Of a stretch of 64,000 nucleotides of DNA, positions 54,028 to 62,934 are shown piece by piece. Below the pieces are notes generated by a model, which worked only from the letters and a program-made list of their open reading frames with translations, had not been told where the DNA came from and did not search any database. How positions within the stretch are numbered: position 1 is the stretch's first letter; each line of letters begins with the position of its first letter. The position numbers and the translations under genes are program-made. Source of the DNA: Paraburkholderia sp. BL9I2N2 (lineage in GTDB: Bacteria; Pseudomonadota; Gammaproteobacteria; Burkholderiales; Burkholderiaceae); contig NZ_SMGP01000001.1 in the NCBI RefSeq assembly GCF_004339745.1, forward strand, positions 1,984,001 through 2,048,000, written 5' to 3'.

Positions 54028-54810
54028 ATGAACGACGACCGTGACCGGAGGACTCAAGGCTTGGGTGGTACCGATCTGCGGCCGCTATCGGCGTTTGCCG
54101 ACAATGAACTCTCCGCGTCGGAGCGCGCAGCCGCGCTCCATTGGCTGGCAACCGACCTGGGAGCGGCCGAACGCGTGGGCGACTACCGCGCGCAAAAAGC
54201 CGCGCTGGCGGCATTGTTCAGGGATCCGCGAGACGACGCGCGCTGCATCGTCGTGCGCCGCCGCTTCACGCCGTGGTGGCGGCAGGCTGGCCTCGCAGCC
54301 TCCTGCATGGCGATAGGCGTGGCGCTCGGCTCGTCATCCGGTTGGGTGTCGGCGAATTTCGCGGCCGCTCCGCCCGTGTTCGCGGAGCGCGCCGACATCG
54401 CTTTCGCGGTGTACGCGCCCGAGAAACGCCACCCCGTAGAGGTCGCGGCGCTGCAACGCGATCAACTGGTCAACTGGTTGTCACGGCGCCTCGATCGACA
54501 GTTGACGGTGGCTTCGCTTCGGGAATATGGGTATTCGCTGATGGGCGGCCGCCTGCTGCCCGGCGAGTCCGGGCCTGCCGCGCAATTCATGTATCAGAAC
54601 ACGGCAGGCGCCCGGCTTACGATGTACGTCGCAGCGATTCCAAAGGATGCGACAGCATTCCGCCTGTTTCGTGACGGCAATCGCAGCACGTTCTACTGGG
54701 GGAGCCAGGGAACGGGCTGCGCGCTGACCGGTCAACTCTCTGAGGCGCAATTGCGACCCATGGCGATCGACGCATGCAGCATGCTAGGGCAACCCTTCAA
54801 ACGCCGGTAA
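54028..54810 (+). CDS. Anti-sigma factor-like transmembrane protein
   Basis: The 260-residue protein begins with an acidic cytoplasmic region (LRPLSAFADNELSASERAAA, the usual opening of RseA/ChrR-like anti-sigma proteins), has one membrane helix around residues 87-108 (AGLAASCMAIGVALGSSSGW), and a periplasmic part with VYAPEKRHPVEV and GRLLPGESGPAAQFMYQN. Such proteins hold an ECF sigma factor inactive. No sigma gene is adjacent. The next gene starts 20 bp after its stop and encodes an exported DUF1571 protein. Confidence 0.82.
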   Translation: MNDDRDRRTQGLGGTDLRPLSAFADNELSASERAAALHWLATDLGAAERVGDYRAQKAALAALFRDPRDDARCIVVRRRFTPWWRQAGLAASCMAIGVALGSSSGWVSANFAAAPPVFAERADIAFAVYAPEKRHPVEVAALQRDQLVNWLSRRLDRQLTVASLREYGYSLMGGRLLPGESGPAAQFMYQNTAGARLTMYVAAIPKDATAFRLFRDGNRSTFYWGSQGTGCALTGQLSEAQLRPMAIDACSMLGQPFKRR

Positions 54811-54830
54811 ACCAGCCACGGATTAAACCC

Positions 54831-55838
54831 ATGACGTTTTGCGGATTTGGCATCTCCAATCATCCGGTACGCCGGCGCACGCTGCCTGCTGCGGGATGGC
54901 GGACAATCGCGCGGACGTTGTTGCATGGGCTCGCCTTGACGTGCCTGATCGTCTCAATGGGCGCGTTCGCCCAATCGACCAGCCCGATTGCGCCGGCTTC
55001 ATCCGGGACAGCGGCGGAATGCGCGAATGCTGTCGCGTCGGATACCGTGAATGCGGATATCGAGCAGTTCCGGTGTCTCCCGGCTCGCGAACAGGCAGCG
55101 TCATTGCGCACGCGGATCGAAAACCACTCGATACTGTCCCTGACCGACGATCAGATCCTCGCCCTGATGGACGCGATGAAGCCTGAGGCCTTCGTCGAGT
55201 ACGCGAAGTCCGACATGATTGCCGAAGACGCCTACGAATACAGCATGTTCCGTCAGGAGCGCATATCCGGAAGATGGCCGGAGCGCCCCGATCACATGCT
55301 TATCCGCTACCAGCACAGCCCTCGAAAAGTCTACGCAAAATGGCTGCCTGATGGCGCTCATGCGGGCCAGGAGATCCTTTACGACGAAACCACGGACCCG
55401 AAAAGCATGTTCGGCCATCTAGGCGGCCGGCTGCGTCTCGTGTCGGGCAAGGTCGCCGTCGACGGCCCGTTCGCGCACGCCCAGTCCCGCCATAGCGTCC
55501 GGGATCTCGGCTTGCAGTTCATCGCGCGCACTGTCGAGCACGATGCGCGCAGCTTTCGTGAAGAGGGCCTCAGCGAAAAGCCGGGCCGCATCGAACTCAT
55601 GAACGCGCACGGCACGCGATTGCTGGCGTGGACATGGACCGCTCCGTCAGGACCGCCCGCGCATTACGCCCCGCGCGTCAGACTGCTGTTCGATCTTCAG
55701 CACACCTGGCCCTGTGGCGAAGCCGCGTGGGACGAACAGGGCGGCCTGCTGGAGCTGATCCGCTTCGAAGATGTCGTGCCTCGTCAGTGGAGCGAATCCA
55801 TTTTCGATCGTGGCAACCCTGAATACGGTTTCCGCTGA
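54831..55838 (+). CDS. Exported DUF1571 domain protein
   Basis: The protein of about 335 residues has a long N-terminal export signal (TLLHGLALTCLIVSMGAFA, cleavage before QS) and a DUF1571-like domain: YEYSMFRQERISGRWPERPD, then IRYQHSPRKVYAKWLPD, GQEILYDE and GHLGGRLRLV. Function is unknown; the fold may resemble lipoprotein carriers such as LolA/LolB. It probably forms an operon with the anti-sigma-like gene. Confidence 0.8.
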   Translation: MTFCGFGISNHPVRRRTLPAAGWRTIARTLLHGLALTCLIVSMGAFAQSTSPIAPASSGTAAECANAVASDTVNADIEQFRCLPAREQAASLRTRIENHSILSLTDDQILALMDAMKPEAFVEYAKSDMIAEDAYEYSMFRQERISGRWPERPDHMLIRYQHSPRKVYAKWLPDGAHAGQEILYDETTDPKSMFGHLGGRLRLVSGKVAVDGPFAHAQSRHSVRDLGLQFIARTVEHDARSFREEGLSEKPGRIELMNAHGTRLLAWTWTAPSGPPAHYAPRVRLLFDLQHTWPCGEAAWDEQGGLLELIRFEDVVPRQWSESIFDRGNPEYGFR

Positions 55839-55900
55839 TGCACCGCCCGGCGGAACGTTCACGCAACCGCCAGTTCCTCGCCTGCGCCGACCGTCCATTA

Positions 55901-55935
55901 ATATTTTTTCCGACTTAATTGCACCGGAAAAATAT
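55901..55935. repeat. AT-rich inverted repeat upstream of ilvD
   Basis: ATATTTTTTCCG and CGGAAAAATAT form an imperfect inverted repeat (one extra T) with a 12-base spacer, in an AT-rich block about 190 bp before ilvD. It could terminate the preceding DUF1571 transcript or be an operator for ilvD. Confidence 0.5.
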
Positions 55936-56110
55936 ATTGGACGTCTTAAGCGCCCTCTCGCACTATTCGTACCTTCCCAGCCGCACGCGCACGCGCGCGC
56001 CATTGCGGGCCACCCTGCGGCAATCGCCGCGCCGGTCGCCGTTCGCGATGGTGCATGTGGCGGCCTGGGCACAATTCCAATGTCGACGACCCCAATACCT
56101 GAGGACACAA

Positions 56111-57973
56111 ATGCCTGACTATCGATCGAAAACTTCGACCCATGGCCGCAACATGGCCGGCGCACGCGCCTTGTGGCGCGCCACCGGAATGAAGGACGGT
56201 GATTTCGGCAAGCCCATTATTGCGGTGGTGAACTCGTTCACGCAGTTCGTGCCGGGCCATGTGCATCTGCGCGACCTCGGCGCGTTGGTCGCGAAGGAAA
56301 TCGAAGCGGCCGGCGGCGTCGCCAAGGAATTCAACACCATTGCCGTGGACGACGGCATCGCCATGGGTCACGGCGGCATGCTGTATTCGCTGCCCTCGCG
56401 CGAACTGATCGCCGACTCGGTGGAGTACATGGTCAACGCGCACTGCGCCGACGCCATGGTCTGCATCTCCAATTGCGACAAGATCACGCCGGGCATGCTG
56501 ATGGCCGCCATGCGCCTGAACATCCCCGTCGTGTTCGTTTCCGGCGGTCCGATGGAAGCGGGCAAGGTCAAATCGCCGACGGACGGCCAGGTGATCGCCA
56601 AGATCGACCTGATCGACGCGATGATCAAGGCGGCCGACCCGAAGATCAGCGACGCCGAAGTGGCCGAGGTCGAGCGCAGCGCCTGCCCGACGTGCGGCTC
56701 GTGCTCGGGCATGTTCACCGCGAACTCGATGAACTGCCTGACCGAAGCGATCGGTCTGGCGCTGCCCGGCAACGGCACGATCGTCGCCACGCATGCCTGG
56801 CGCAAGGGCCTGTTCGAGCAGGCCGGCCGCCTGGTGGTGGACCTGTGCCGCCGCTACTATCAGGAAGAAGACGTGTCGGTCCTGCCGCGCAGCATCGCGA
56901 GCAAGCAGGCGTTCGAGAACGCCATGGCGCTCGACGTGGCCATGGGCGGTTCGACCAATACCGTGCTGCACCTGCTGGCAGCGGCGCAGGAAGCCGGCGT
57001 CGATTTCACGATGTCCGACATCGATCGCATCTCGCGCAAGGTGCCGTGCCTGTGCAAAGCGGCGCCCGCCACCGACAAATACCATATCGAAGACGTGCAT
57101 CGTGCCGGCGGCATTCTCGGCATTCTCGGCGAGCTGGCCCGCGCGGAGCTGCTCGACCTGTCGTGCGGCAACGTGCATAGCGGCACGCTGGGCAACGCCA
57201 TCGCCAAGTGGGACGTGGCCGGCGACGCGGGCGAAGAAGCGCAGAAATTCTTCCGCGCGGCGCCGGGCGGCATTCCGACCACCGTCGCGTTCAGCCAGGA
57301 AGCCACGTTCGCGTCGCTGGATACCGACCGCAAGACCGGCTGCATCCGTAGCAAGCAGAACGCGTATTCGAAAGACGGCGGCCTCGCCGTGCTTTACGGC
57401 AACCTCGCGGACAAGGGCTGCATCGTCAAGACCGCCGGTGTCGACGAATCGCAGTGGATCTTCTCCGGACGCGCTCGCGTCTTCGAAAGCCAGGACGACG
57501 CCGTCGAAGCCATTCTGGGCGACAAGGTCGTGGCGGGCGACGTGGTCGTGATCCGTTACGAAGGTCCCAAGGGCGGCCCCGGCATGCAGGAAATGCTTTA
57601 CCCCACGTCGTATCTGAAGTCCAAGGGATTGGGTAAGACCTGCGCGCTGTTTACCGACGGCCGCTTCTCGGGCGGTTCGTCGGGGCTGGTGATCGGGCAC
57701 GCGTCGCCGGAAGCTGCGGAAGGCGGCACGATCGGCCTGGTGGAAGAGGGCGATGTGATCGAGATCGACATTCCCAACCGCAAGATGCACCTGGTGGTGT
57801 CGGACGCGGAACTGGCGCGCCGTCGCGAAGCCATGGAGGCACGCGGCGACAAGGCCTGGCTGCCGGTGAATCGTGAACGCGTGGTGTCGCAAGCGTTGCA
57901 GGCCTACGCCGCGCTGGCGACCTCGGCTGATCGCGGCGCGGTGCGGGATATTTCGCAACTTAAGCGCAAATGA
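56111..57973 (+). CDS. ilvD: Dihydroxy-acid dehydratase
   Basis: The 620-residue protein is IlvD of the long (E. coli-like) type. Cluster and metal residues are visible: SNCDKITPG (C122, carbamylated-type K124) and [19 protein letters not shown] with C192/C195/C198. The C-terminal block [20 protein letters not shown] is typical. It converts dihydroxy acids to 2-keto acids in valine, leucine and isoleucine synthesis, in the cytoplasm. The start at 56111 follows TGAGGACACAA. It is convergent with the recombinase gene. Confidence 0.96.
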   Translation: MPDYRSKTSTHGRNMAGARALWRATGMKDGDFGKPIIAVVNSFTQFVPGHVHLRDLGALVAKEIEAAGGVAKEFNTIAVDDGIAMGHGGMLYSLPSRELIADSVEYMVNAHCADAMVCISNCDKITPGMLMAAMRLNIPVVFVSGGPMEAGKVKSPTDGQVIAKIDLIDAMIKAADPKISDAEVAEVERSACPTCGSCSGMFTANSMNCLTEAIGLALPGNGTIVATHAWRKGLFEQAGRLVVDLCRRYYQEEDVSVLPRSIASKQAFENAMALDVAMGGSTNTVLHLLAAAQEAGVDFTMSDIDRISRKVPCLCKAAPATDKYHIEDVHRAGGILGILGELARAELLDLSCGNVHSGTLGNAIAKWDVAGDAGEEAQKFFRAAPGGIPTTVAFSQEATFASLDTDRKTGCIRSKQNAYSKDGGLAVLYGNLADKGCIVKTAGVDESQWIFSGRARVFESQDDAVEAILGDKVVAGDVVVIRYEGPKGGPGMQEMLYPTSYLKSKGLGKTCALFTDGRFSGGSSGLVIGHASPEAAEGGTIGLVEEGDVIEIDIPNRKMHLVVSDAELARRREAMEARGDKAWLPVNRERVVSQALQAYAALATSADRGAVRDISQLKRK

Positions 57974-58022
57974 GATGGGACGGCTCTGGCACCCGCAGCA
58001 GGGCGGTCAGGGCCGGCCGGAT

Positions 58023-59228
58023 TCACTTCCCCTCAGGTTTGGAATCGTCCCAGTTCATGCGGTGGCGATCGACTGTTTCGCGATGGCGCGCATCGTCTTC
58101 GGTATGGAGGTAAAGACTGGTCGTGTTGAGTGACACGTGGCCCAGATTGTCACGGATCGTCCGCAGATCCACACCGCCGTCTGCTTGATGCGAACCCGCG
58201 GTATGTCGAAGCCAGTGCGCCGATGCTCTTTCCAGTTCGTCCGCTCGATCGGCGAACTCGGCGCCTTTGGAGCGCAACCAACTGGCGGCATTGCCAAAAA
58301 TGCTCTTGATCGCGTCGTGAATGGCGGAGCGGGACAGATTCCGGTTCCGGCCTCTGAACGGAATGACCAACGGCGTTTCTTCGCTCCGGGTCGGCAGAGG
58401 CGCCAAACCATTTTCAGTTCGGTAAAGCCGCATTTCCTGAATCAGCTCAGGCGAGGCGGGGACGATGCGCTCCTTGTTCCCTTTGCCGAGCGTTTCAAGC
58501 CACCACTGATCTTTGCCGTCAGCGCCTAGCCAGCGGGAAAAGTCGCCCATTTTCCCGCCGGCGACTTCAGATATCCGCATGCCCTGAAGATAGAAAAGCG
58601 TCGTCAGCCAGCGGCTACGGGCGTAATACGCCCGCTCATCGGCAGACTCGCGCGGCAGTTGCTCGACAAACACCTTCACTTCGTCCCATAGCGACGTCGA
58701 CAGATAGCGCGTCACTCGGGGCGCGGAGCGTTTGGCGCGTTGTCGAAGCAGCGCCATGGGATTGCCCCGCAGATAGCCGGCGTTGACCAGCCACGTGAAC
58801 ATCGCGTTCAGGATGATCAGCGCCTGACGCTGGCTGGCCGGCGACAGCGGCCCATTGAACGGACGCCAGCGCTCGTCGCCGCGGGGAAATTTGCCGCCGG
58901 TGGCCGAAACCCAGCGCGCCGCCGGCTGCGGATCGACGAGAAACCCCTTGAACCGCAGCAGATCCTCGTGCGTCAGCGACGACAGCGGTTTGCCGAGTTG
59001 CACGACGGCCCACAGCAGCAGCCGCTCGGCTTCCTTGCGGTAGTTGTCGAACGTCGTTTTGGTGTCGGCGTAGTTCGACAGCCACGCGCGGACGGCGTCC
59101 AGATCGTTGGTGGCCGACAGCTGTGAGCCACTGGCTGCGCCACGGTTGGTGCCGTCACGACCGTCGAGAATTTCGGGAACGACTAGCGATTCGACAGGCT
59201 GAACGGTAACGAGTTGAGCATCAGGCAC
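58023..59228 (-). CDS. Tyrosine recombinase/integrase
   Basis: The 401-residue protein has a SAM-like core-binding domain (about residues 40-160) and a catalytic domain with the full residue set: Arg in LQGMRISEVAGG (R218), Lys in GKGNKER, HWLRHTAG (H338, R341), His in NLGHVSLNTT (H364) and the nucleophile Tyr in SLYLHTED (Y373). It is longer than XerC/XerD because of inserts around residues 100-125 and 270-335. It is divergent from a KfrA-like gene. No flanking attachment sites were seen, so it may be a resident resolvase-like enzyme rather than an element integrase. Confidence 0.9.
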   Translation of the reverse strand: MPDAQLVTVQPVESLVVPEILDGRDGTNRGAASGSQLSATNDLDAVRAWLSNYADTKTTFDNYRKEAERLLLWAVVQLGKPLSSLTHEDLLRFKGFLVDPQPAARWVSATGGKFPRGDERWRPFNGPLSPASQRQALIILNAMFTWLVNAGYLRGNPMALLRQRAKRSAPRVTRYLSTSLWDEVKVFVEQLPRESADERAYYARSRWLTTLFYLQGMRISEVAGGKMGDFSRWLGADGKDQWWLETLGKGNKERIVPASPELIQEMRLYRTENGLAPLPTRSEETPLVIPFRGRNRNLSRSAIHDAIKSIFGNAASWLRSKGAEFADRADELERASAHWLRHTAGSHQADGGVDLRTIRDNLGHVSLNTTSLYLHTEDDARHRETVDRHRMNWDDSKPEGK

Positions 59229-59284
59229 GGTTTTGAAGGTCCCAAAGACGAGATTCTTGCGCGAAAAGCACTCGGCACATCATA

Positions 59285-59310
59285 CACGACATTATAGTAC
59301 TAATGTCGTG
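59285..59310. promoter_or_regulatory. 26-bp palindrome between recombinase and KfrA-like genes
   Basis: CACGACATTA and TAATGTCGTG are perfect 10-base arms around TAGTAC. The site lies 57 bp from the recombinase start and 85 bp from the KfrA-like start, in an AT-rich island (59229-59394). KfrA proteins bind palindromes near their own promoters, so this is a likely operator controlling both genes. A recombination site is the alternative. Confidence 0.65.
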
Positions 59311-59394
59311 TAGCGGATAAGAGTAAATTGTGTATTCGACGTTATACGTTGTATTATCAACACATTCGGATAATACAGCCGCCCAAGGATTCCT

Positions 59395-60456
59395 ATGACT
59401 CTCGAAGCCGATATCGAAGCGTTGCGTGAACGCGTCCCGGACACGCAGGAGCTTTATCGTGAGGTTTGCGCGCTGATGTTCTTCCGTTACGGAGAAACGC
59501 CGACAGCGAACAAGCTCTATCAACTTGTTCGCAAAGGCAGCATGAGCGCTCCGGCGAAAGCCTTGCGGGATTTCTGGACGGAAGTCAGGGACAGGACGCG
59601 GGTCGACGTCGGGCAACCAGATTTGCCGCCAGAGGTCGCGAGCGCCGCCGGCGAACTGGCGGCGACGCTTTGGCGGCTATCGGGCGACGCGGCCAATGCG
59701 GCGCTGGAAGTCTTCAGGCAAGACGCGCAGCGCGAAATAGCCGAGGCACGCGAACATGCACGAGGATTGGCTGCGGAACGCGACACTGCGATCGCCGCCG
59801 CCGAGCAGACGTCCCGCGACGCGGCAAACGTTCGCACTGAAAACGCAAAGCTGCTCGCGCGCCTCGTCGAACTGGAAACCGCCAAAACCATGCTCGCTGA
59901 TCAGCTCGCGCAGTCCAGAAACGAAAGCGCGGTTGCCGCCACGGCGCTGTCGGAAGCCAGACGGGAATTCGCCGAGGAGTTGAGCAAGCTACGCGTCATG
60001 CACAATCAGAGCGAACAGCGCCTCGCCGCGACTGAAAAGCGGGCGCTCCTGGAGATCGACAGCGAGCGGACGGCCGCGCGCCAGACGCGCCAGGAACTGC
60101 AGGCCGCTATCGATCGGATGGCCGAGGCGCAGGCCACGCATCAGGCAGAACGAGATCAGCTGCGCGATGCGCTCGCTGCGGCGAAAACCCAGTTGGCGAC
60201 GTCGATGACACGTTGCGCGAGCGTCGAAGGAGAACTCGCATCACGGGACATTGCGCTCGACGAACAAATCGCGGCGAGCGAACTCCTTCGCAAAAAGCTT
60301 GAAGCGCTGTCTCGTCAACTGGTGGAAAGCGGGCGCCCTGCTGCGACGTCCTCACCCTCTTCTCGCCGCCCGTCATCAGCCAGGAGACGGGACGTGCGCC
60401 GCGATTTGAAGTTCACGGAAACAGCGGCGGTTCGCAGGTCAACCTCGGAAAGCTGA
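59395..60456 (+). CDS. KfrA-like DNA-binding coiled-coil protein
   Basis: The 353-residue protein has an N-terminal DNA-binding domain (residues 1-75; LYREVCALMFFRYGETPTAN, NKLYQLVRKGSMSAPAKALR) like the KfrA N-terminal domain of broad-host-range plasmids. A long Ala/Glu/Arg-rich coiled coil follows (about 95-315), then a basic Ser/Arg tail. KfrA is a plasmid autorepressor that assists partition. On a chromosome beside a tyrosine recombinase its role is unknown; a nucleoid or replicon-maintenance function, or remnant of a plasmid, can be considered. Confidence 0.88.
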   Translation: MTLEADIEALRERVPDTQELYREVCALMFFRYGETPTANKLYQLVRKGSMSAPAKALRDFWTEVRDRTRVDVGQPDLPPEVASAAGELAATLWRLSGDAANAALEVFRQDAQREIAEAREHARGLAAERDTAIAAAEQTSRDAANVRTENAKLLARLVELETAKTMLADQLAQSRNESAVAATALSEARREFAEELSKLRVMHNQSEQRLAATEKRALLEIDSERTAARQTRQELQAAIDRMAEAQATHQAERDQLRDALAAAKTQLATSMTRCASVEGELASRDIALDEQIAASELLRKKLEALSRQLVESGRPAATSSPSSRRPSSARRRDVRRDLKFTETAAVRRSTSES

Positions 60457-60481
60457 CGCAACGTGGTACGCGCGTGTGATC

Positions 60482-61348
60482 TTAGATAATGGGCGCTCCG
60501 CCCGTCACCGCGATCGTTGCGCCCGAGATATAGCTCGCTTCATCGGAGGCGAGCATCACGTAGGCGGCGGCCAGTTCGGCCGGCTGGCCCGGGCGTTTCA
60601 TCGGCACCTGCTCGCCGAACTTCTCCACTTTCTCGCGCGGCATGGTCGACGGAATCAAAGGCGTCCAGATCGGCCCGGGCGCGACACAATTCGCCCGTAT
60701 GCCCTTCTCCGCCAGCAATTGAGCAAGACCGCCGGTGAAATTCTGAATCGCACCTTTGGTGGTCGCGTAGGCGATCAACCCCGGATTGGGATGATCCGCA
60801 TTGATCGACGACGTATTCACGATCGACGCCCCTGGCTTCATATACTTCACCGCCGCCCGCGTAATCCTGAACATCGCGCCGATGTTGGTATCGAACGTCT
60901 TGTCCCATTCTTCATCGCTGATGTCTTCGAGCGACGGATAGCTCATCTGATAGGCCGCATTGTTGACCAGCACGTCGAGGCGCCCGAACGCCTCGACGGC
61001 TCGCTCGACGATCTCCTTGCAGTGCGCCGGGTTCGTGATGTCGCCACGCAGCAGCAACGCCTTGCGGCCGGCCTCCTCCACCCAGCGCGCGGTTTCGCGC
61101 GCATCGTCGTCTTCGTTGAGGTAGGAGATCAACACGTCCGCGCCCTCACGCGCGAACGCAATGGCGACAGCGCGGCCGATTCCACTGTCGCCGCCGGTAA
61201 TGATGGCGGCCTTGCCGGCAAGACGCCCTGAGCCCTTATACGATTGCTCGCCGTGATCCGGTTGCGGCTTCATGGGCGCGGTTTGCCCCGGCGTCTGGTC
61301 CTGCTGCTGGTTTGGAAACGGTGGCGTGGGACGTTGCGGGTCGGTCAT
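60482..61348 (-). CDS. SDR family oxidoreductase with Pro/Gln-rich N-terminus (YhdF/YghA-like)
   Basis: The 288-residue protein starts with a Pro/Gln-rich stretch (MTDPQRPTPPFPNQQQDQTP) and SYKGSGRLAGKAAIITGGDS, then the NAD(P) motif GGDSGIGRAVAIAFAREGAD, NNAAYQMS and the catalytic YATTKGAIQN. This is the common stress-related group also called glucose dehydrogenase-like or general stress protein 39. The start at 61348 follows TTTGGAGATCGCC. Confidence 0.92.
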   Translation of the reverse strand: MTDPQRPTPPFPNQQQDQTPGQTAPMKPQPDHGEQSYKGSGRLAGKAAIITGGDSGIGRAVAIAFAREGADVLISYLNEDDDARETARWVEEAGRKALLLRGDITNPAHCKEIVERAVEAFGRLDVLVNNAAYQMSYPSLEDISDEEWDKTFDTNIGAMFRITRAAVKYMKPGASIVNTSSINADHPNPGLIAYATTKGAIQNFTGGLAQLLAEKGIRANCVAPGPIWTPLIPSTMPREKVEKFGEQVPMKRPGQPAELAAAYVMLASDEASYISGATIAVTGGAPII

Positions 61349-61677
61349 GGCGATCTCCAAAGCGCGAATGAACATACGCGGCGCGCTAAAAGCACGCGGC
61401 GGCTGCCGTAGACGCAGCAACGTTCGGGCCCGCGCGCATCGCCGTACCGAACCGTCGTCAGGCATGCGTGCTGCTCAACGGCGTGGTCGGCACGGCATGC
61501 GCGGTTAGCTCCCGCGGACGCGCCAGCCCCGGCGCAGCCAGATAGGCGATTTCATAGCCGACGACACCCTCGAATCGCGCGCAGCGGCGCCGTGCTCAGC
61601 GTAAAACGCGCGAGCTTCCAGTTGAACGCATCGAGGCCCACGAGCGAGACGACGACATCGTCGCGCTTGGCAAGCCG

Positions 61678-61878
61678 GTGGCGAAACTGCAGTTGAGCCG
61701 CAACGACTTCAGCCAGCCGCAACCGGGCGTCAAACAACTCGCCGCGCTCAAGGCCGCTGCGCCTATTCTCACGCAGGAGCAACTGGTTAAACCGGACACG
61801 AACCTGAACCAGATCATCGACGCGTTGATCGATGCAAAGCCCGCGCAGCCAATTATCGCGGCCGACGCAGGCAAGTAA
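61678..61878 (+). pseudogene. C-terminal fragment of a probable ABC importer binding protein
   Basis: The frame reads LGKPVAKLQLSRNDFSQPQP and ends LNQIIDALIDAKPAQPI, looking like the C-terminus of an exported binding protein. It is not preceded by a proper gene; upstream sequence changes frame around 61650. I could not place the family with confidence. It lies 15 bp before a fragment that looks like an ABC permease start. Confidence 0.35.
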
Positions 61879-61893
61879 GCCGACCACACCGCC

Positions 61894-62058
61894 ATGGCTA
61901 CCGACGATTCACTGTCGCTCGAGGACTCCGCATCAACCGTTCGACGGCATCGCGAAGCGCCACCACGACGCGATCCGCTGAAGACCTGGCGCGTGGCGGG
62001 ACTTGCGTTGCCGCCATCGACACAGCGAGGCCGCGCGACAGGCGCGACTTGTGGTTGA
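61894..62058 (+). pseudogene. N-terminal fragment, possibly of an ABC permease
   Basis: A 54-codon frame begins MATDDSLSLEDSASTVRRHR and contains PLKTWRVAGLALP, the pre-membrane start seen in SsuC/TauC-type permeases, then ends before any membrane helix. Together with the fragment just upstream it suggests the remains of an ABC importer operon. The surrounding 61349-62181 stretch holds no complete gene. Confidence 0.3.
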
Positions 62059-62181
62059 CGGAACTGCGTTTGCAGTTACTGGACGGATTGATCGGGACTG
62101 TCGGGCAGCACTGAACGTCCCGGATCGGCGCACAGGTCACGCCAACGAGCCGTGCCCCGGTCCATGCACAAACACAGCGCG

Positions 62182-62934
62182 TTAGGGCATCGCCACGCCA
62201 CGCTCTCTGCTGCGCGCCGTGCCGGCCTCGGTTTCCGTGTCGGTGCCAGTGACGTGAACGGCTGGCGCGCGCAACAACACACGAGACGCAATCCATTGCA
62301 GCGCAGAGCACAAAACCAGATACACGATCCCGACGAACACGAAAATCTGCGCAGGGTAAATCATCAGACGGCTGTTGACCTGATTGGCGAGAAAGGTGAA
62401 TTCCGGCACCCCAACGATATACGCGAGCGAAGTATCTTTAATGAGCGACACCCACTGATTGACGAACGACGGCATCATCACGCGTACCGCCTGCGGCAGC
62501 ACCACATAGCGTAACGCTTGCCAACGCGTCAGCCCGAGTGACAGCGCCGCGTTCTGCTGGCCCGCTCCGATCGAGACGATGCCCGCATGTACCGAATGCG
62601 ACAGATACGCGCCACCGATCAACGACAGCGCGCACACCACCGCCGCCAGACCCGGCACGTCGACATGCAGCAGAATCGGCATCAGGAAGAACGTCCAGAA
62701 AATCAGCATCAGCACCGGAATCGCCCGGAAAAACGCGACGATTCCGAGCAGAAGCAGATGCGCGGCGCCGCGCGTCATCGAGAGCGCCACACCGCCTGCC
62801 AGACCTACCGCAGCGGACAGCAGCGCCGACACCACCGACAGCACCACAGTCAACGCCGCGCCACCCAGCGGCCCATTGGGGAACGCACCTAGCAGCAGAT
62901 ATCGCAGCGTCGGCAGCGATTCGAGCGCACTCAT
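62182..62934 (-). CDS. Amino-acid ABC transporter permease (GltK type)
   Basis: The 250-residue polar-amino-acid ABC permease has about five membrane helices and the EAA-loop region GAGQQNAALSLGLTRWQALR followed by YVVLPQAVRVMMPSFVNQWV. Helix text includes FFRAIPVLMLIFWTFFLMPI. It forms a heteromeric membrane channel with the permease encoded just upstream; start and stop overlap by four bases (ATGA). The C-terminus carries a hydrophilic Thr/Glu-rich tail. No ATPase gene follows on this strand. Confidence 0.92.
   Translation of the reverse strand: MSALESLPTLRYLLLGAFPNGPLGGAALTVVLSVVSALLSAAVGLAGGVALSMTRGAAHLLLLGIVAFFRAIPVLMLIFWTFFLMPILLHVDVPGLAAVVCALSLIGGAYLSHSVHAGIVSIGAGQQNAALSLGLTRWQALRYVVLPQAVRVMMPSFVNQWVSLIKDTSLAYIVGVPEFTFLANQVNSRLMIYPAQIFVFVGIVYLVLCSALQWIASRVLLRAPAVHVTGTDTETEAGTARSRERGVAMP

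Noticed and set aside
55946..57958. 670-codon minus-strand frame opposite ilvD
   Set aside because: The plus strand encodes a complete, highly conserved IlvD; the antisense frame is His/Arg/Ala-rich without motifs.
58023..60456. Integrated mobile element bounded by att sites
   Set aside because: Apart from the recombinase and the KfrA-like gene there is no element cargo, no tRNA gene nearby and no flanking direct repeats that I could see.
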